Notes: generated by a model not told the origin, from the sequence alone. Numbered from the stretch's first letter, positions 26,944 to 35,961 are shown. The stretch: 64,000 nt of DNA from Nocardia miyunensis NBRC 108239 (GCF_001613065.1 NZ_BDBQ01000048.1:62001-126000); one strand, 5' to 3'. A program made the numbers and translations.

Positions 26944-27158
26944 ATCACTCGTTTCGGATCCCCCGCTTGTTCGGCTCCCCGCGGACGGGATAGCCTCTGT
27001 GTTCAACCGGCACAACAGGTGAGCGGACGTGTACCCCGCCCGCGCCGCCCGAGCACCGTTCGCCCGGCTCTGCACCCGCCGCCCAGCCCGTACTCGACAC
27101 CCGCATAACCGCGCGGGTCACCGGCCGCCCGAGATCATCGCCACAGAGGAACTGCCCC

Positions 27159-28388
27159 ATGGCAACAGCGATCGTCGCGGATCTGCGCGACCACTGGACG
27201 CTCTACGCGCTGATGCCGATCATCGCCGCGCTCATCGGATACGTGACCAAACTCGTCGCCGTCGAGATGATGTTCCGCCCCCTCGAATTCGTCGGAATAC
27301 CGCCCTATCTGGGCTGGCAGGGCGTTATACCCCGCTATACGCCGCGCATGGCGGCGACCGCGGTCGATCTGATGATGAAACGCCTGCTCGACCCGCAGGA
27401 GATCATCGCCGGAATCGATCTCGACGATCTGATGCGCAAGATGGAACAACCGATGCACGAGATGGTCGAGCAATTGACCAGGGAGGTGATGACCACCCTG
27501 CAACCGGCGTTGTGGCGGGCAATGCCCGAGGCCGTGCAAATGCTCGTGATCGAGCGGGTCGAGGCGGCGATTCCGGACACGCTCGGCCGGATCGTCGAGG
27601 ACCTGCGTTCGAATGTCGATGCGGTCCTGGATATGCGCATGCTGGCGATCAACGCGCTGACCCGGGACAAGGCCCTGACGGTCAGACTGGTGAAGACCAT
27701 CGGCAGCAATGAGATGAGATTCATTGTCCGGATGGGTATTCCATTCGGTTTCGGCCTCGGCCTGGTCCAAGCGATCGCCTGGGCCACGACGCATTCACCG
27801 TGGATCATGCCCGCATTCGGCGGCGTCACCGGACTGATCACCGACTGGCTGGCGCTGCAAATGATCTTCCGCCCGCTGTATCCCACGAAATTCCTGGGCC
27901 TGTTCACTTGGCAAGGCTTGTTCATCAAGCGACGCAAAGAAGTCAGCCGAGACTACGCCGAACTGATTTCGCGCGAGATCCTCACCCCGGCCAACGTTTT
28001 CGAGGCCTTGCTGACCGGCCCGTCGTCGGACCGCTTCCTGTCGCTGATCCACCGCGAGATCCAAGCGGCCATCGACACGCAATCCGGTCCGGTGCCCTCC
28101 GTCGTCAGACTCGCCATCGGCAGCCGACGGTATGACGAAGTCAGGGGCGATATCTCGAACACGGTCGTCCAGCGGATGCTCGAACGCCGGAACGTCCTGA
28201 CCGATTACGCGGCTGACGCGATGAATCTTCCCGAGCTGCTCGAACAGAAGATGCAACTGATGACCAACGAGGAGTTCGAGGGCCTGCTGCGACCGGCCTT
28301 GAAACAGGACGAGTGGAAGTTGGTCTCGGTCGGCGCGATCCTCGGATTCCTGATCGGCGAACTCCAGTTGCACCTGCTGCTGCAGTGA
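27159..28388 (+). CDS. DUF445-family membrane protein
   Basis: A 409-residue protein with an N-terminal membrane span (residues 13-33), a duplicated motif pairing glycine-rich turns with MMFRPLEFVGIP (N-terminal) and MIFRPLYPTKFLG (middle), helical amphipathic stretches between, a central span, and a C-terminal anchor (VGAILGFLIGELQLHLLLQ). This repeated arrangement is typical of DUF445 (YheB-like) proteins, whose molecular role is not settled. The ATG at 27159 has AGAGGAA upstream. It is divergent from the acyltransferase gene and may share its class B control, which would tie it to envelope or storage-lipid biology. Confidence 0.85.
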   Translation: MATAIVADLRDHWTLYALMPIIAALIGYVTKLVAVEMMFRPLEFVGIPPYLGWQGVIPRYTPRMAATAVDLMMKRLLDPQEIIAGIDLDDLMRKMEQPMHEMVEQLTREVMTTLQPALWRAMPEAVQMLVIERVEAAIPDTLGRIVEDLRSNVDAVLDMRMLAINALTRDKALTVRLVKTIGSNEMRFIVRMGIPFGFGLGLVQAIAWATTHSPWIMPAFGGVTGLITDWLALQMIFRPLYPTKFLGLFTWQGLFIKRRKEVSRDYAELISREILTPANVFEALLTGPSSDRFLSLIHREIQAAIDTQSGPVPSVVRLAIGSRRYDEVRGDISNTVVQRMLERRNVLTDYAADAMNLPELLEQKMQLMTNEEFEGLLRPALKQDEWKLVSVGAILGFLIGELQLHLLLQ

Positions 28389-28393
28389 ATCCG

Positions 28394-28435
28394 CCCGCAC
28401 CGCCCTCCGCAATTCCGCTGGAGCGGTGCGGGTTT
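28394..28435. terminator. Convergent terminator with short T-run
   Basis: CCCGCACCGC and GCGGTGCGGG arms, with inner CTCC/GGAG pairing, are followed by TTT on the plus strand just after the DUF445 stop. Confidence 0.7.
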
Positions 28436-28484
28436 CGCCGATCGATCCGTGAGGCCGGTCGGCCCGGGCGCCTGCGGACCCGAA

Positions 28485-29135
28485 TCAGGGCGTCGCCGAC
28501 AGCGGCACCCGCGAAAGCCCGCCCCAGCACAGGGCGACGGTCATGTCCACGGCTTCGTTCTTCGGCACCGGGCGGGCTGTCTGGAGCCAGTGGCGCGCGG
28601 TGAACTCGCTGACCCCCACCAAGCCCACGGCCAGTATTCTGGCTCGCTGGGGATCGAGCCCGGAATCATGCGCCACCACGTCGAACACCGCGTCGACACA
28701 TGCCTCTTTCGCCCGATCGATCTGCCACTGGACCGACGGCTCGTCGACCACGCTCGACTCGAAGACCATCCGGAAGCCTTCTACCTCGTCGTCGACGAAG
28801 TCGAAGTAGGCCTGCACGGCGGCGCGAACGCGCTGTTGATTGTCGGTTGTCGAGCACAGTGCCGCACGCACACTCGACATCAGCGCCTCGAGGTGACTCT
28901 GCAGCACCTCGAGGTACAGGTCCAGCTTGCTCGGGAAATAGTCGTACAGCACCGGTTTGCTGAAACCGGCGCGCCGGCAGACGTCGTCGACGGTGGTGGC
29001 GTGGTAGCCCCGCGTCGCGAACACCGCGCCGGCCGCGGCGAGAAAGTGCTGTCGGCGCACGACACGGGACACCCGCGGCCTGCGTTTTCCCGCGGGCAGC
29101 GCCGTATCCGCTGCCCGATCGATGAGGTCGGTCAT
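28485..29135 (-). CDS. FasR-like TetR-family regulator, candidate class B binder
   Basis: A 216-residue TetR protein. The DNA-binding domain reads GYHATTVDDVCRRAGFSKPV followed by LYDYFPSKLDLYL. The C-terminal segments (TTDNQQR, DAVFDVVAHDSGLDPQRAR, AVGLVG, WGGLSRVPL) closely resemble mycobacterial FasR (Rv3208) as I recall it. FasR binds long-chain acyl-CoA and controls fatty acid synthase. The ATG at 29135 is chosen for its normal lead length; ATG 29150 and an upstream start are possible. Class B palindromes are concentrated on either side of this gene, so it may be their regulator. A class A site lies upstream at 29229-29249. Confidence 0.82.
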   Translation of the reverse strand: MTDLIDRAADTALPAGKRRPRVSRVVRRQHFLAAAGAVFATRGYHATTVDDVCRRAGFSKPVLYDYFPSKLDLYLEVLQSHLEALMSSVRAALCSTTDNQQRVRAAVQAYFDFVDDEVEGFRMVFESSVVDEPSVQWQIDRAKEACVDAVFDVVAHDSGLDPQRARILAVGLVGVSEFTARHWLQTARPVPKNEAVDMTVALCWGGLSRVPLSATP

Positions 29136-29228
29136 TTCGGCACACCCCATGGCTTCCGACGGAGAGGCGCACACGCCCATCCACCGATTGTGAACGAATC
29201 TTGACGTACGTGCTCAGCCTATCATAAT

Positions 29229-29249
29229 ATTGAGATTTACTGGATCATA
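29229..29249. promoter_or_regulatory. Class A operator
   Basis: ATTGAG-N9-ATCATA, 94 bp upstream of the TetR start at 29135. It is the near twin of the site at 17196. It would place the class B regulator under class A control. Confidence 0.55.
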
Positions 29250-29358
29250 AATTGGAAGTGGTGATGGACAGCCATTCCCGCAACGGGATTCACTCGGCCG
29301 GTAGGTGTGTCACAGTTCGTGCATACCCCCTGCCACACCCGCACGGATAACATGGTTG

Positions 29359-29368
29359 AACGATCGTT
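29359..29368. promoter_or_regulatory. Class B operator AACGATCGTT
   Basis: Perfect copy, 34 bp upstream of the hydrolase ATG at 29403, where a bound protein would overlap the promoter or transcript start. Confidence 0.6.
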
Positions 29369-29402
29369 TATCACCCTGGCACAGCATCAAGGAGCTCGAC
29401 CA

Positions 29403-30293
29403 ATGACGTACCGAGCACTTCGAGCCGATTCCCCCTGGACAGCGGTCGACTGGACTTCGTTCACCCGTGAAGTGCAGTTCCGCGGCCGGCGCTTGCGCTA
29501 CGTCGATGTGGGCAGCGGAACCCCGATCCTGCTGGTGCACGGCCTCGGCGGGTCCTGGCAGACGTGGCTGGAGAACCTTCCGGCGCTGAGTTCGCGGTAC
29601 CGGGTGATCGCGGTCGATCTTCCGGGATTCGGCCAGTCGCAGCCGCTACCGCAGCCGGTGACCATCGATGATCTCGTCGGATCGCTCACCGCGCTCCTCG
29701 ATGAGCTCGACATCGGGCAAGCCGTCGTCATCGGGCATTCGCTGGGTGGACTGGTCAGCATGCGACTGGCCGACGCACATCCAGATCGAGTGCGGCGGTT
29801 GATCCTGCTGTCCTCCGGCGGGGCGCCACTCGGCGAGGCTCGCCTGGCCGCCATCAATCTCGGTTTCACCGCCTTCAACGCCCTTTTCGCGCTGCCCGGC
29901 GTACCCGGACTGATCGCCCGGCGCCGGATGCTGCGGCGTACGCTGCTGCGCGGCTTCACCTCCGATCCGGATTCGCTGGCTCCCCAGCTGGCCGCCGAAG
30001 TCATCCCGGCGATGCGTGCGCCCGGGTTCAAGGCGGCGATCTCGGCCGGGGTCCGGGCGAACCGTGTGATGAACCCGGCACGCATCACGTGTCCGGTACT
30101 GGTGATCTGGGGCGAGAACGACCGTATCCTGCCCCTGGCCGCCGCCACCGAACTCGTCGACAACCTCGCCGACGCCCGGCTGGAGGTCATCGAAGGCGTC
30201 GGCCACTGCGCAATGTTCGAGAGCCCGGCCGTCTTCAACGCGATCGTGCTGCACTATCTCGAGGAAGCGCACACCCGCCCGTGGGTGTCATAG
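29403..30293 (+). CDS. Alpha/beta-fold hydrolase
   Basis: A 296-residue hydrolase with oxyanion motif VHGLGG, nucleophile Ser113 in GHSLGG, acid in GENDRIL and His in GVGHCAMF. The ATG at 29403 follows AAGGAG at nine bases. It is not closely similar to the hydrolases at 16297 and 53384, and its helical cap is hydrophobic (FNALFALPGVPGLIARRRML), which suggests a lipophilic substrate or membrane contact. It is divergent from the FasR-like gene and carries a class B site at its promoter. Confidence 0.85.
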   Translation: MTYRALRADSPWTAVDWTSFTREVQFRGRRLRYVDVGSGTPILLVHGLGGSWQTWLENLPALSSRYRVIAVDLPGFGQSQPLPQPVTIDDLVGSLTALLDELDIGQAVVIGHSLGGLVSMRLADAHPDRVRRLILLSSGGAPLGEARLAAINLGFTAFNALFALPGVPGLIARRRMLRRTLLRGFTSDPDSLAPQLAAEVIPAMRAPGFKAAISAGVRANRVMNPARITCPVLVIWGENDRILPLAAATELVDNLADARLEVIEGVGHCAMFESPAVFNAIVLHYLEEAHTRPWVS

Positions 30294-30329
30294 TCCCGAT
30301 CAGCACGGCGGCTCGGGCCGACGGCCGCG

Positions 30330-30370
30330 GTCCTACGCGCCGAGCCGACATGTGGCCAGGCGCGTAGGAC
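30330..30370. terminator. Convergent terminator hairpin
   Basis: Perfect 11-base arms GTCCTACGCGC and GCGCGTAGGAC flank a 19-base loop, with TGTCTATTT after it on the plus strand. It lies between the stops at 30293 and 30379. Confidence 0.6.
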
Positions 30371-30378
30371 TGTCTATT

Positions 30379-31143
30379 TCACGCCGATGCCGGAGCGTGG
30401 CGCGGTAAGGCGCCGTCCGGGCGCACATCGGGCCTGCGCCAGGAGCTGAACGGAGCCGCGGTGCGGGACACCTGCCGGAGGTGGGCCGCACTCCACACGA
30501 TCGATATGACACAGATCAGCACATACCAGACGGAGTGGAAGAAGCCGCCGCCGAACAGGAAGATCGATGTGATCGAGTACATCACCGCCATGACGGTGAA
30601 GGCGATCCATTCGAGCACCGACTGACCCCTGCCGTCGGGATGGCGCATCAGCAGCGAACTGCCCGACGGGCCACCCCACATCAACGTCCCCATGAACGAG
30701 ATCAGGTACAGATCGTCGGCGAACGCTCCCTTGAGCAACGCCCAGCTGATCACCCCGGCGGCCAGCGCGCCGCCGACCCGCAACGCGTGCATCGGCATCG
30801 ACTGCCCGGGCGAGAGTTCGTCGCGCCCGTACAGCACGGTCTGGACCGCGTACACGCACTCGGACAGGAAGGTGACGATGATCGCGAACCAGAACAGCTC
30901 CATGAACCAGTGGTGGTACTGGTGGAACCATTTGCCGAATTGCAGCAGATAGGAACCGTCATGTGGCCACCACAGCGCCGTCATCCACAGCGCCATCGGG
31001 TACACCCGGTCGCGGCGGCCCATCCGGGCCGCCTCGATGAAGAAGACGAACATCGCGATGATCGACACACCACCGATCACCACCACCGGCACGGCATGGT
31101 CGGTGATGGCCTGCAACGTCGGCCCGGGTTGATACGTATTCAC
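30379..31143 (-). CDS. Polytopic membrane protein of unknown function
   Basis: A 254-residue protein with about six or seven hydrophobic helices and many Trp and His residues: WWPHDGSYLLQFGKWFHQYH followed by HWFMELFW, then a loop rich in Gly and Ser (WGGPSGSS). I do not recognise it. In size and topology it recalls small integral-membrane cyclases, but no specific motif proves this. It starts with a GTG at 31143 and has a weak ribosome binding site. It follows the aldehyde dehydrogenase gene by 64 bp on the same strand, so it may be the last gene of the P450, ferredoxin, reductase and aldehyde dehydrogenase transcription unit. Confidence 0.75.
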   Translation of the reverse strand: MNTYQPGPTLQAITDHAVPVVVIGGVSIIAMFVFFIEAARMGRRDRVYPMALWMTALWWPHDGSYLLQFGKWFHQYHHWFMELFWFAIIVTFLSECVYAVQTVLYGRDELSPGQSMPMHALRVGGALAAGVISWALLKGAFADDLYLISFMGTLMWGGPSGSSLLMRHPDGRGQSVLEWIAFTVMAVMYSITSIFLFGGGFFHSVWYVLICVISIVWSAAHLRQVSRTAAPFSSWRRPDVRPDGALPRHAPASA

Positions 31144-31207
31144 AACCTGCCCAATCTATTTCACGCGCGGCCCGTGCCATCCGCACAGGCCGGGAAGGTC
31201 GCGCCGA

Positions 31208-32782
31208 CTACTCAGCGCCGGGGCGCTTGCCGAGCCGGCGCTTCCAATCGTGCATCCCCAGCAAGCGGATCATGCGATCGGTAAGGCGAGCCTTGCTGGC
31301 GGTGTAGGGATACCAGTGCAATTCGGTCTTGAGCGAGACTCGCTCGCTGACGAACGCCTGCTTACGGCAGTACTTCAGAATCGCGTTCGGGCCACCGAAC
31401 CGAGCGCCGATACCCGATTCCTTCCATCCGCCCATGGGCAGCGGGAACTGGAAGACATGTGCCAGCGCGTTGTTGACCGAAACGCCGCCGGCCTCGATTC
31501 GACGGGCGATCCGCTCTCCGCGGGCACGCGACGCGGTCCACACACTTGCGCCCAAACCGTAGGGGGAGTCGTTGGCCAGGCGGATGGCCTCCTCTTCGTC
31601 GGCCACCTTCATGACCGGGAGGGTCGGACCGAAGGTCTCCTCCATCATGCACTCCATGGAGTGATCGACGTCGACCAGGACCGTCGGCGGATAGAACAGG
31701 CCCTTGTCCGCGCGCTTGCCGCCGGTCAGCGCCTTGGCTCCCTTGGCAAGCGCGCCGTCGACCTGGCGCTCCACGAGCTCGAGCTGGGCCTCGGTCGCCA
31801 TCGCGCCGATCTCCGCCTCGAAGGCCTCCTGCGGGTCCGAGCCCTGGCGCAGCTTGCCGACCTCGGTGGTCAGTTTGGACACGAACGCGTCGTACGCCGG
31901 GGCCTCGACGTAGATCCGCTCCACGGCGATACAGGACTGGCCGGCGTTGAACAGCCCACCCCAGATCGCGCCCTTGACCGCGCGATCGAGGTCCGCATCC
32001 GCCAGCACGATCATCGGGTCCTTGCCACCGAGCTCGAGGCTGGCCGGGATGAGCCGCTCCGCGGCGCGGATCCCGACCGCCCGGCCGGTGCGGACCGAGC
32101 CGGTGAACTGGATCATATCGACCACGTCCACCACCGCGGCGCCGGTCGGTCCGAGCCCGGTCGCGCAGCCGAGCACCGGCGGTGCGCCGATCTCCTCGTT
32201 CCACCCGCGCACCATCTCCGCCCATGCCAGCGGGGTGACTTCCGAGGGCTTGGTCAGCACCGCCGCACCGGCCATGAGCGCCGGCGGCACGTCCATCATC
32301 GGCATGCCCAGCGGATAGTTCCACGGCGTAATGATGCCGACCAGCTGGTGCGGACGGTGGAAGACCTTGAGTTCCTTCGTCAGCGAAGCCGGACCGTGCG
32401 GACGTCGCGTCTGATCGGCGAGGAATTTCGCGCCGTTCTTGGTGTAGTAGTTGATCACCTCGACCGCGACCATCGTCTCGATCTTGGTGTCACCCCAGGA
32501 CTTGCCGGTCTCCTGTTGCACGAGGCCGAGAATGCGCTGGTCGTTGTCCATCAACCAGTTCAGCCAATTGTGCAGGTGGCGGGCTCGCCCGGCCGGGCCC
32601 AGGGCCTCCCACGCGGGCTGCGCGGCGCGCAGGCGAGCCGCCAGGTCGGCCACCTCGGCGGGGGTCATATCGGGCGGCGTGCCCACCACCGCTCCGGTGG
32701 CGGGATTTCGCACCTCGAATTCGGCGTTCGCGCGTCCGTTCACGGCTGCGCCGGACCGTTCGATGCCCACCTCAGTAGCCAT
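31208..32782 (-). CDS. Aldehyde dehydrogenase (NAD(P)-dependent)
   Basis: A 524-residue aldehyde dehydrogenase with catalytic Cys284 in NAGQSCIAVE, Glu250 in LELGGKDP and the cofactor motif FTGSVRTG. The long C-terminal tail (after GGPNAILKYCRKQ) with basic and aromatic residues is typical of aldehyde dehydrogenases acting on long-chain or hydrophobic aldehydes. AGGAGA lies eight bases before the ATG at 32782. It follows the ferredoxin reductase gene by 25 bp and would oxidise aldehydes produced by the P450 or the carotenoid oxygenase-type enzyme to acids for CoA activation. Confidence 0.92.
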   Translation of the reverse strand: MATEVGIERSGAAVNGRANAEFEVRNPATGAVVGTPPDMTPAEVADLAARLRAAQPAWEALGPAGRARHLHNWLNWLMDNDQRILGLVQQETGKSWGDTKIETMVAVEVINYYTKNGAKFLADQTRRPHGPASLTKELKVFHRPHQLVGIITPWNYPLGMPMMDVPPALMAGAAVLTKPSEVTPLAWAEMVRGWNEEIGAPPVLGCATGLGPTGAAVVDVVDMIQFTGSVRTGRAVGIRAAERLIPASLELGGKDPMIVLADADLDRAVKGAIWGGLFNAGQSCIAVERIYVEAPAYDAFVSKLTTEVGKLRQGSDPQEAFEAEIGAMATEAQLELVERQVDGALAKGAKALTGGKRADKGLFYPPTVLVDVDHSMECMMEETFGPTLPVMKVADEEEAIRLANDSPYGLGASVWTASRARGERIARRIEAGGVSVNNALAHVFQFPLPMGGWKESGIGARFGGPNAILKYCRKQAFVSERVSLKTELHWYPYTASKARLTDRMIRLLGMHDWKRRLGKRPGAE

Positions 32783-32807
32783 TTGCGTACTCTCCTAGGT
32801 CCACCCG

Positions 32808-33968
32808 CTAGGCGGGGACTGACGCCAGTCGGCGCTGGTAACCGATGATGGCGCGGTTCTTGTTGAAGACGACCGCGCCCACGAGCCGGTCGTCGCGATA
32901 TGCCTCCACCACGAGCGCCGGGCGATCGGCGTCGTCCTCGATTACGACATATCGGTTCGCCGCGCGCAGGTAGCCCGCGGATTTGATCTTCACGTCGTAC
33001 TGGTCCGACCAGCAGGTCGGCACGGAGCGCAGCGGTGTCCGCTCGCCGGGGGCGGCGAGCAGGTTGGCCGCACCGGTGGCGGCCATGTCCCGGGCGTTGG
33101 TCCAGTGTTCGATGCAGGCGACGCCGTCACCGTCGGGATGCGGCCAGGAAGCGATATCGCCGACCGCGATGACGTTGTCGGTGCCGACGGCGAAGCAGAA
33201 CTCGTCGCAGACCACCGTGCCCGCCGACAGCTCTACGCCCGAGTCCCGCAGCCACTCGGAATTCGGCAGCGAACCGATGGCGATCAGAACCTGGTCGGCC
33301 GCGATGCGCTCACCATTGCCGAGCACGACGGCCTCGACCCGTCCGTCGCCCTCGATCGCGGCGACGGTGCTGTCCATGCGCAAGCGCACGCCCCGGCCTT
33401 CGTGCAGCTGCGCCGCGCGCAGGCCGGCCTCGGGCCCGAGCACCGGCATCGGGTACTGACCGACGTCGATCAGCGTGACCTCCTCGACGCCCTGTTCCCG
33501 CAGCGTCGCGGCGACCTCGCAGCCGATGAAACCCCCACCGACGATCGCGACCCGGGTATCCGCGGCGATGGTGTCCCGGAAGGTCAGCGCGTCGTCGAGC
33601 GAGCGGAGCGTGTGCACCCCGGCCAGCGCCTGACCCGGCCATTCCCGGGCCCGGCGGCCGGTGGCGATCACCAGGCCGTCGTACCCGATCCGGGTGCCAT
33701 CGGACAGCGCGACCTCGCGCCCGGCGGTATCCAAGCCCACCGCGGGACGGCCGAGCTCCCACGTGATGTCGAGCGTGTCGACCGGGAAGAAGCACTGCTC
33801 GGCGGACAGCTGCCCGCCGAGCAGCTGCTTGGACAGCGGAGGCCGGTCGTACGGCTGATGCCGCTCGTCCCCGACGACGACGAGTTCACCTTCGAAGCCG
33901 TTGCGGCGCAAGGCTTCCGCCGTGCGGTGACCGGCCAGCCCGGCACCCACTATGACGATCCGGCGCAC
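32808..33968 (-). CDS. FAD-dependent ferredoxin reductase
   Basis: A 386-residue flavoprotein with an N-terminal FAD motif (IVGAGLAGHRTAEALR), a central NAD motif (VAIVGGGFIGCEVA), the ATG motif (IATGRRAREWPG) and the FAD-ribityl contact AVGDIASWPHPDG. This matches the single-component ferredoxin reductases that feed bacterial P450s and dioxygenases. The GTG at 33968 starts four bases after the ferredoxin stop, with GAGGAC upstream. It completes a class I P450 electron chain: NAD(P)H, reductase, ferredoxin, P450. Confidence 0.92.
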   Translation of the reverse strand: MRRIVIVGAGLAGHRTAEALRRNGFEGELVVVGDERHQPYDRPPLSKQLLGGQLSAEQCFFPVDTLDITWELGRPAVGLDTAGREVALSDGTRIGYDGLVIATGRRAREWPGQALAGVHTLRSLDDALTFRDTIAADTRVAIVGGGFIGCEVAATLREQGVEEVTLIDVGQYPMPVLGPEAGLRAAQLHEGRGVRLRMDSTVAAIEGDGRVEAVVLGNGERIAADQVLIAIGSLPNSEWLRDSGVELSAGTVVCDEFCFAVGTDNVIAVGDIASWPHPDGDGVACIEHWTNARDMAATGAANLLAAPGERTPLRSVPTCWSDQYDVKIKSAGYLRAANRYVVIEDDADRPALVVEAYRDDRLVGAVVFNKNRAIIGYQRRLASVPA

Positions 33969-33972
33969 CCGC

Positions 33973-34167
33973 TCAGTCCTCGATCTTCAGGGCCGCCACC
34001 GGGCAGAGCCGGACGGCTTCCTCGATCTGCGCGCGGTACTTCTCCTCCGGCGAGTCGTTCAGGATACGCACCACTTCGTCCTCGTCACCGAGGTCGAAGA
34101 TGTCCGGGGCAGCGATGACGCAGTCGCCGTGCGCTGCACACAGGCCGGAGTCGACAGTGACTTTCAT
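33973..34167 (-). CDS. 3Fe-4S-type ferredoxin for the adjacent P450
   Basis: A 64-residue ferredoxin with ligands Cys10, Cys16 and Cys55 (CP). The usual second cysteine is replaced, giving C-A-A-H-G-D-C. His at this place is known from several actinobacterial P450 ferredoxins and implies a 3Fe-4S or an altered cluster. GAGGAA lies six bases before the ATG at 34167. It sits 29 bp after the P450 gene and 4 bp before the reductase gene, which fixes its role as electron carrier to the P450. Confidence 0.92.
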   Translation of the reverse strand: MKVTVDSGLCAAHGDCVIAAPDIFDLGDEDEVVRILNDSPEEKYRAQIEEAVRLCPVAALKIED

Positions 34168-34196
34168 TAGTTCTTCCTCTTGCTGCCCGACTGCTG

Positions 34197-35438
34197 TCAG
34201 GCGGGTGTGATGGTTACGGGCAGTTCGTACACGCCGCGCGAATACGCGTCGCGGACGTAGTCGATGGGGCCGGCCGGCTTGATGTCCTTGGTGCGCTGGA
34301 ACAATTCCTCCAGCAGGATCTTCATCTCCAGCGCGGCGACGTGCTTGCCGAGGCACTGATGCGGTCCGCGCCCGAAGCTCAAGTGCGGGTTCGGATCCCG
34401 GCTCAGGTCGAAGACATCGGGCTCGTGGAACGCGCGCGGGTCGAAGTTGCCCGCCGCGAACAGCATGAGCACGATGTCGCCCTCGGCGATGTGCTTGCCG
34501 TGCAGCTCATGGTCGGCGGTCGCGGTCCGGACCAGGTGCGTGAACGGCGAGGCGATCCGCACCATCTCCTGAATCGCGGTCGACGGGATGTCGTGCGCGT
34601 TCTCGCGCATGAACGCCATCTGCTCCGGGTTGCGCATCAGCTCGTGCATGCCGTGGCTCAGTGCGGTGCGCGTGCTCTCGGCCGCACCGCTGGCCAGCAG
34701 CGCCACATTGCCGATGATCTCGTCCTCCGACATGAGGCCCTCGTCGTGCGCCTGCACGATCTTGGACATCACGTCCTCACCCGGCTCATTGCGACGCAAC
34801 TCGGCCAGCTCGGTCGCGTACACCATCAACTCGCCGATGGCTGCCATCACGTGGTCGAACGACGGTGTGATCCGGGTGTCGAACGGCGCTGCGAACGTGT
34901 CGACCCACGCGAAGAACTTCGCGCGATCCGCCTCGGGCACGCCGAGCACGTCACCGAGCGCCTGCATCGGCATCGCGTGGCCGATGTCGTGCACGAAGTT
35001 GAAGGTGCCCTTCTCCAGCGCCCGGTCGACGATCTCGACCGCGTAGGCGCGGAACTTCTCCTCGAGCTTCTTCACCATATTCGGCGTGAAGCCACGATTC
35101 ATGGCCCCGCGGTTGCGCCGATGATCGTCGCCGGACAGCGAGAGCATCGCGGGCATGCCGCCGTAGACCGGGTCGATCGGGGTGACCTTCCACATGTTCA
35201 CCGAACCGCGATCGGTCGCGTAGAGCTCGGCGTTGCGGTCGACCTCCCAGATGTCGGCGTGCCGACTGACCACCCAGGCACGATCGATCAGCATGGGGTC
35301 GGAGAATTCCTGCAGATAGCAGGGCTCCTCTTCCCGCAGATACTCGTACTGGTCCAGCGGGAGCCCGAAAGTGGTCGGATCACCGTTGGCGTAGGTGTCC
35401 ACTTCGAGGATCCGCAGATCCGGCCGGGCAGTCGTCAT
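34197..35438 (-). CDS. Cytochrome P450
   Basis: A 413-residue soluble P450. The heme-binding loop is FGRGPHQCLG with Cys362, the ExxR motif is EMVR at 291-294, and the I-helix reads SGAAEST at 250-256 in place of the more usual AGxDT or AGxET. The overall look resembles the CYP124/125/142 and related terpene or sterol hydroxylase group. It heads an operon with its own ferredoxin, reductase and an aldehyde dehydrogenase. Stepwise oxidation of a methyl group to alcohol and aldehyde, then acid by the dehydrogenase, is a sensible reading. A class A site lies 48 bp upstream. Confidence 0.92.
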   Translation of the reverse strand: MTTARPDLRILEVDTYANGDPTTFGLPLDQYEYLREEEPCYLQEFSDPMLIDRAWVVSRHADIWEVDRNAELYATDRGSVNMWKVTPIDPVYGGMPAMLSLSGDDHRRNRGAMNRGFTPNMVKKLEEKFRAYAVEIVDRALEKGTFNFVHDIGHAMPMQALGDVLGVPEADRAKFFAWVDTFAAPFDTRITPSFDHVMAAIGELMVYATELAELRRNEPGEDVMSKIVQAHDEGLMSEDEIIGNVALLASGAAESTRTALSHGMHELMRNPEQMAFMRENAHDIPSTAIQEMVRIASPFTHLVRTATADHELHGKHIAEGDIVLMLFAAGNFDPRAFHEPDVFDLSRDPNPHLSFGRGPHQCLGKHVAALEMKILLEELFQRTKDIKPAGPIDYVRDAYSRGVYELPVTITPA

Positions 35439-35485
35439 TGTCCCTCAACCTCTTCTACATAGCTGATGTCGGATCCGGGCATACT

Positions 35486-35506
35486 TATTAGCCTGACAGT
35501 CTCAAA
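35486..35506. promoter_or_regulatory. Class A operator
   Basis: TATTAG-N9-CTCAAA, 48 bp upstream of the P450 start. It shares TAGCCT and GTCTCAAAA with the site at 36068. Confidence 0.6.
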
Positions 35507-35547
35507 ATTTACTCAGTTGGCCCGAATGTGTCAAGCGTCACTATTGG

Positions 35548-35961
35548 TCAGGCGTCGACGCCGATCGGGTGCTCCTCGCAGTACTTGCGGTACTCGGCGA
35601 ATGCCGGAGCGATAGCCGGAAGCATACCCAACAGTTTGGTAACCGGGCCATCGATCTTGACCTTGCGGCGCGCGACGGCCATCGGAATGTTCAGCTTCCC
35701 GAGCCAGAAGCCGTGCCCGTCGTCGGACGACATGGTCAGCACGAGCTCGGTGGGCTGCCCGAGAGCAGCGTCCCCCATGGTGACGACGGCAGGATTCTTG
35801 GTAGCGTCGAGCACGAAAGAAGCGTCCGGATCGGTGTAGTTCACCCGGAACGACGTGTTCGCGGCGACGAACTTCGGGCCGATCACCGGATCGACCATCA
35901 GGGCCTGCAGATACGGACCGAAGTGACCGTACATTTGCTCGGCCGAACCGAAAATTGCCAT
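35548..35961 (-). CDS. SCP2 sterol-carrier-like protein
   Basis: A 137-residue single-domain protein with the conserved actinobacterial SCP2 pattern: a hydrophobic ligand-binding region, GHGFWLGKLNIPMAVARRKV, then GPVTKLLGMLPAIAP. SCP2 domains bind sterols, fatty acyl-CoAs and isoprenoids in a hydrophobic tunnel. The ATG at 35961 has GGAAGGAA eight bases upstream; a start 18 bp earlier is possible. It is divergent from the carotenoid oxygenase-type gene and upstream of the P450, so it may deliver the lipophilic substrate to either enzyme. A class A site is 107 bp upstream. Confidence 0.82.
   Translation of the reverse strand: MAIFGSAEQMYGHFGPYLQALMVDPVIGPKFVAANTSFRVNYTDPDASFVLDATKNPAVVTMGDAALGQPTELVLTMSSDDGHGFWLGKLNIPMAVARRKVKIDGPVTKLLGMLPAIAPAFAEYRKYCEEHPIGVDA

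Larger units (their letters stand above)
26553..27158. other. 606-bp intergenic region with four class B palindromes
   Basis: No convincing gene lies here. It separates the divergent acyltransferase and DUF445 genes, has an AT-rich core near 26640-26735, and holds four copies of the ACGATCGT core spaced 66, 107 and 119 bp apart. This is a promoter region with multiple regulator sites. Confidence 0.6.

Noticed and set aside
26878..27075. Small minus-strand frame upstream of the DUF445 gene
   Set aside because: No ribosome binding site or family resemblance; it overlaps a perfect class B operator, so a regulatory role for this DNA is more likely.
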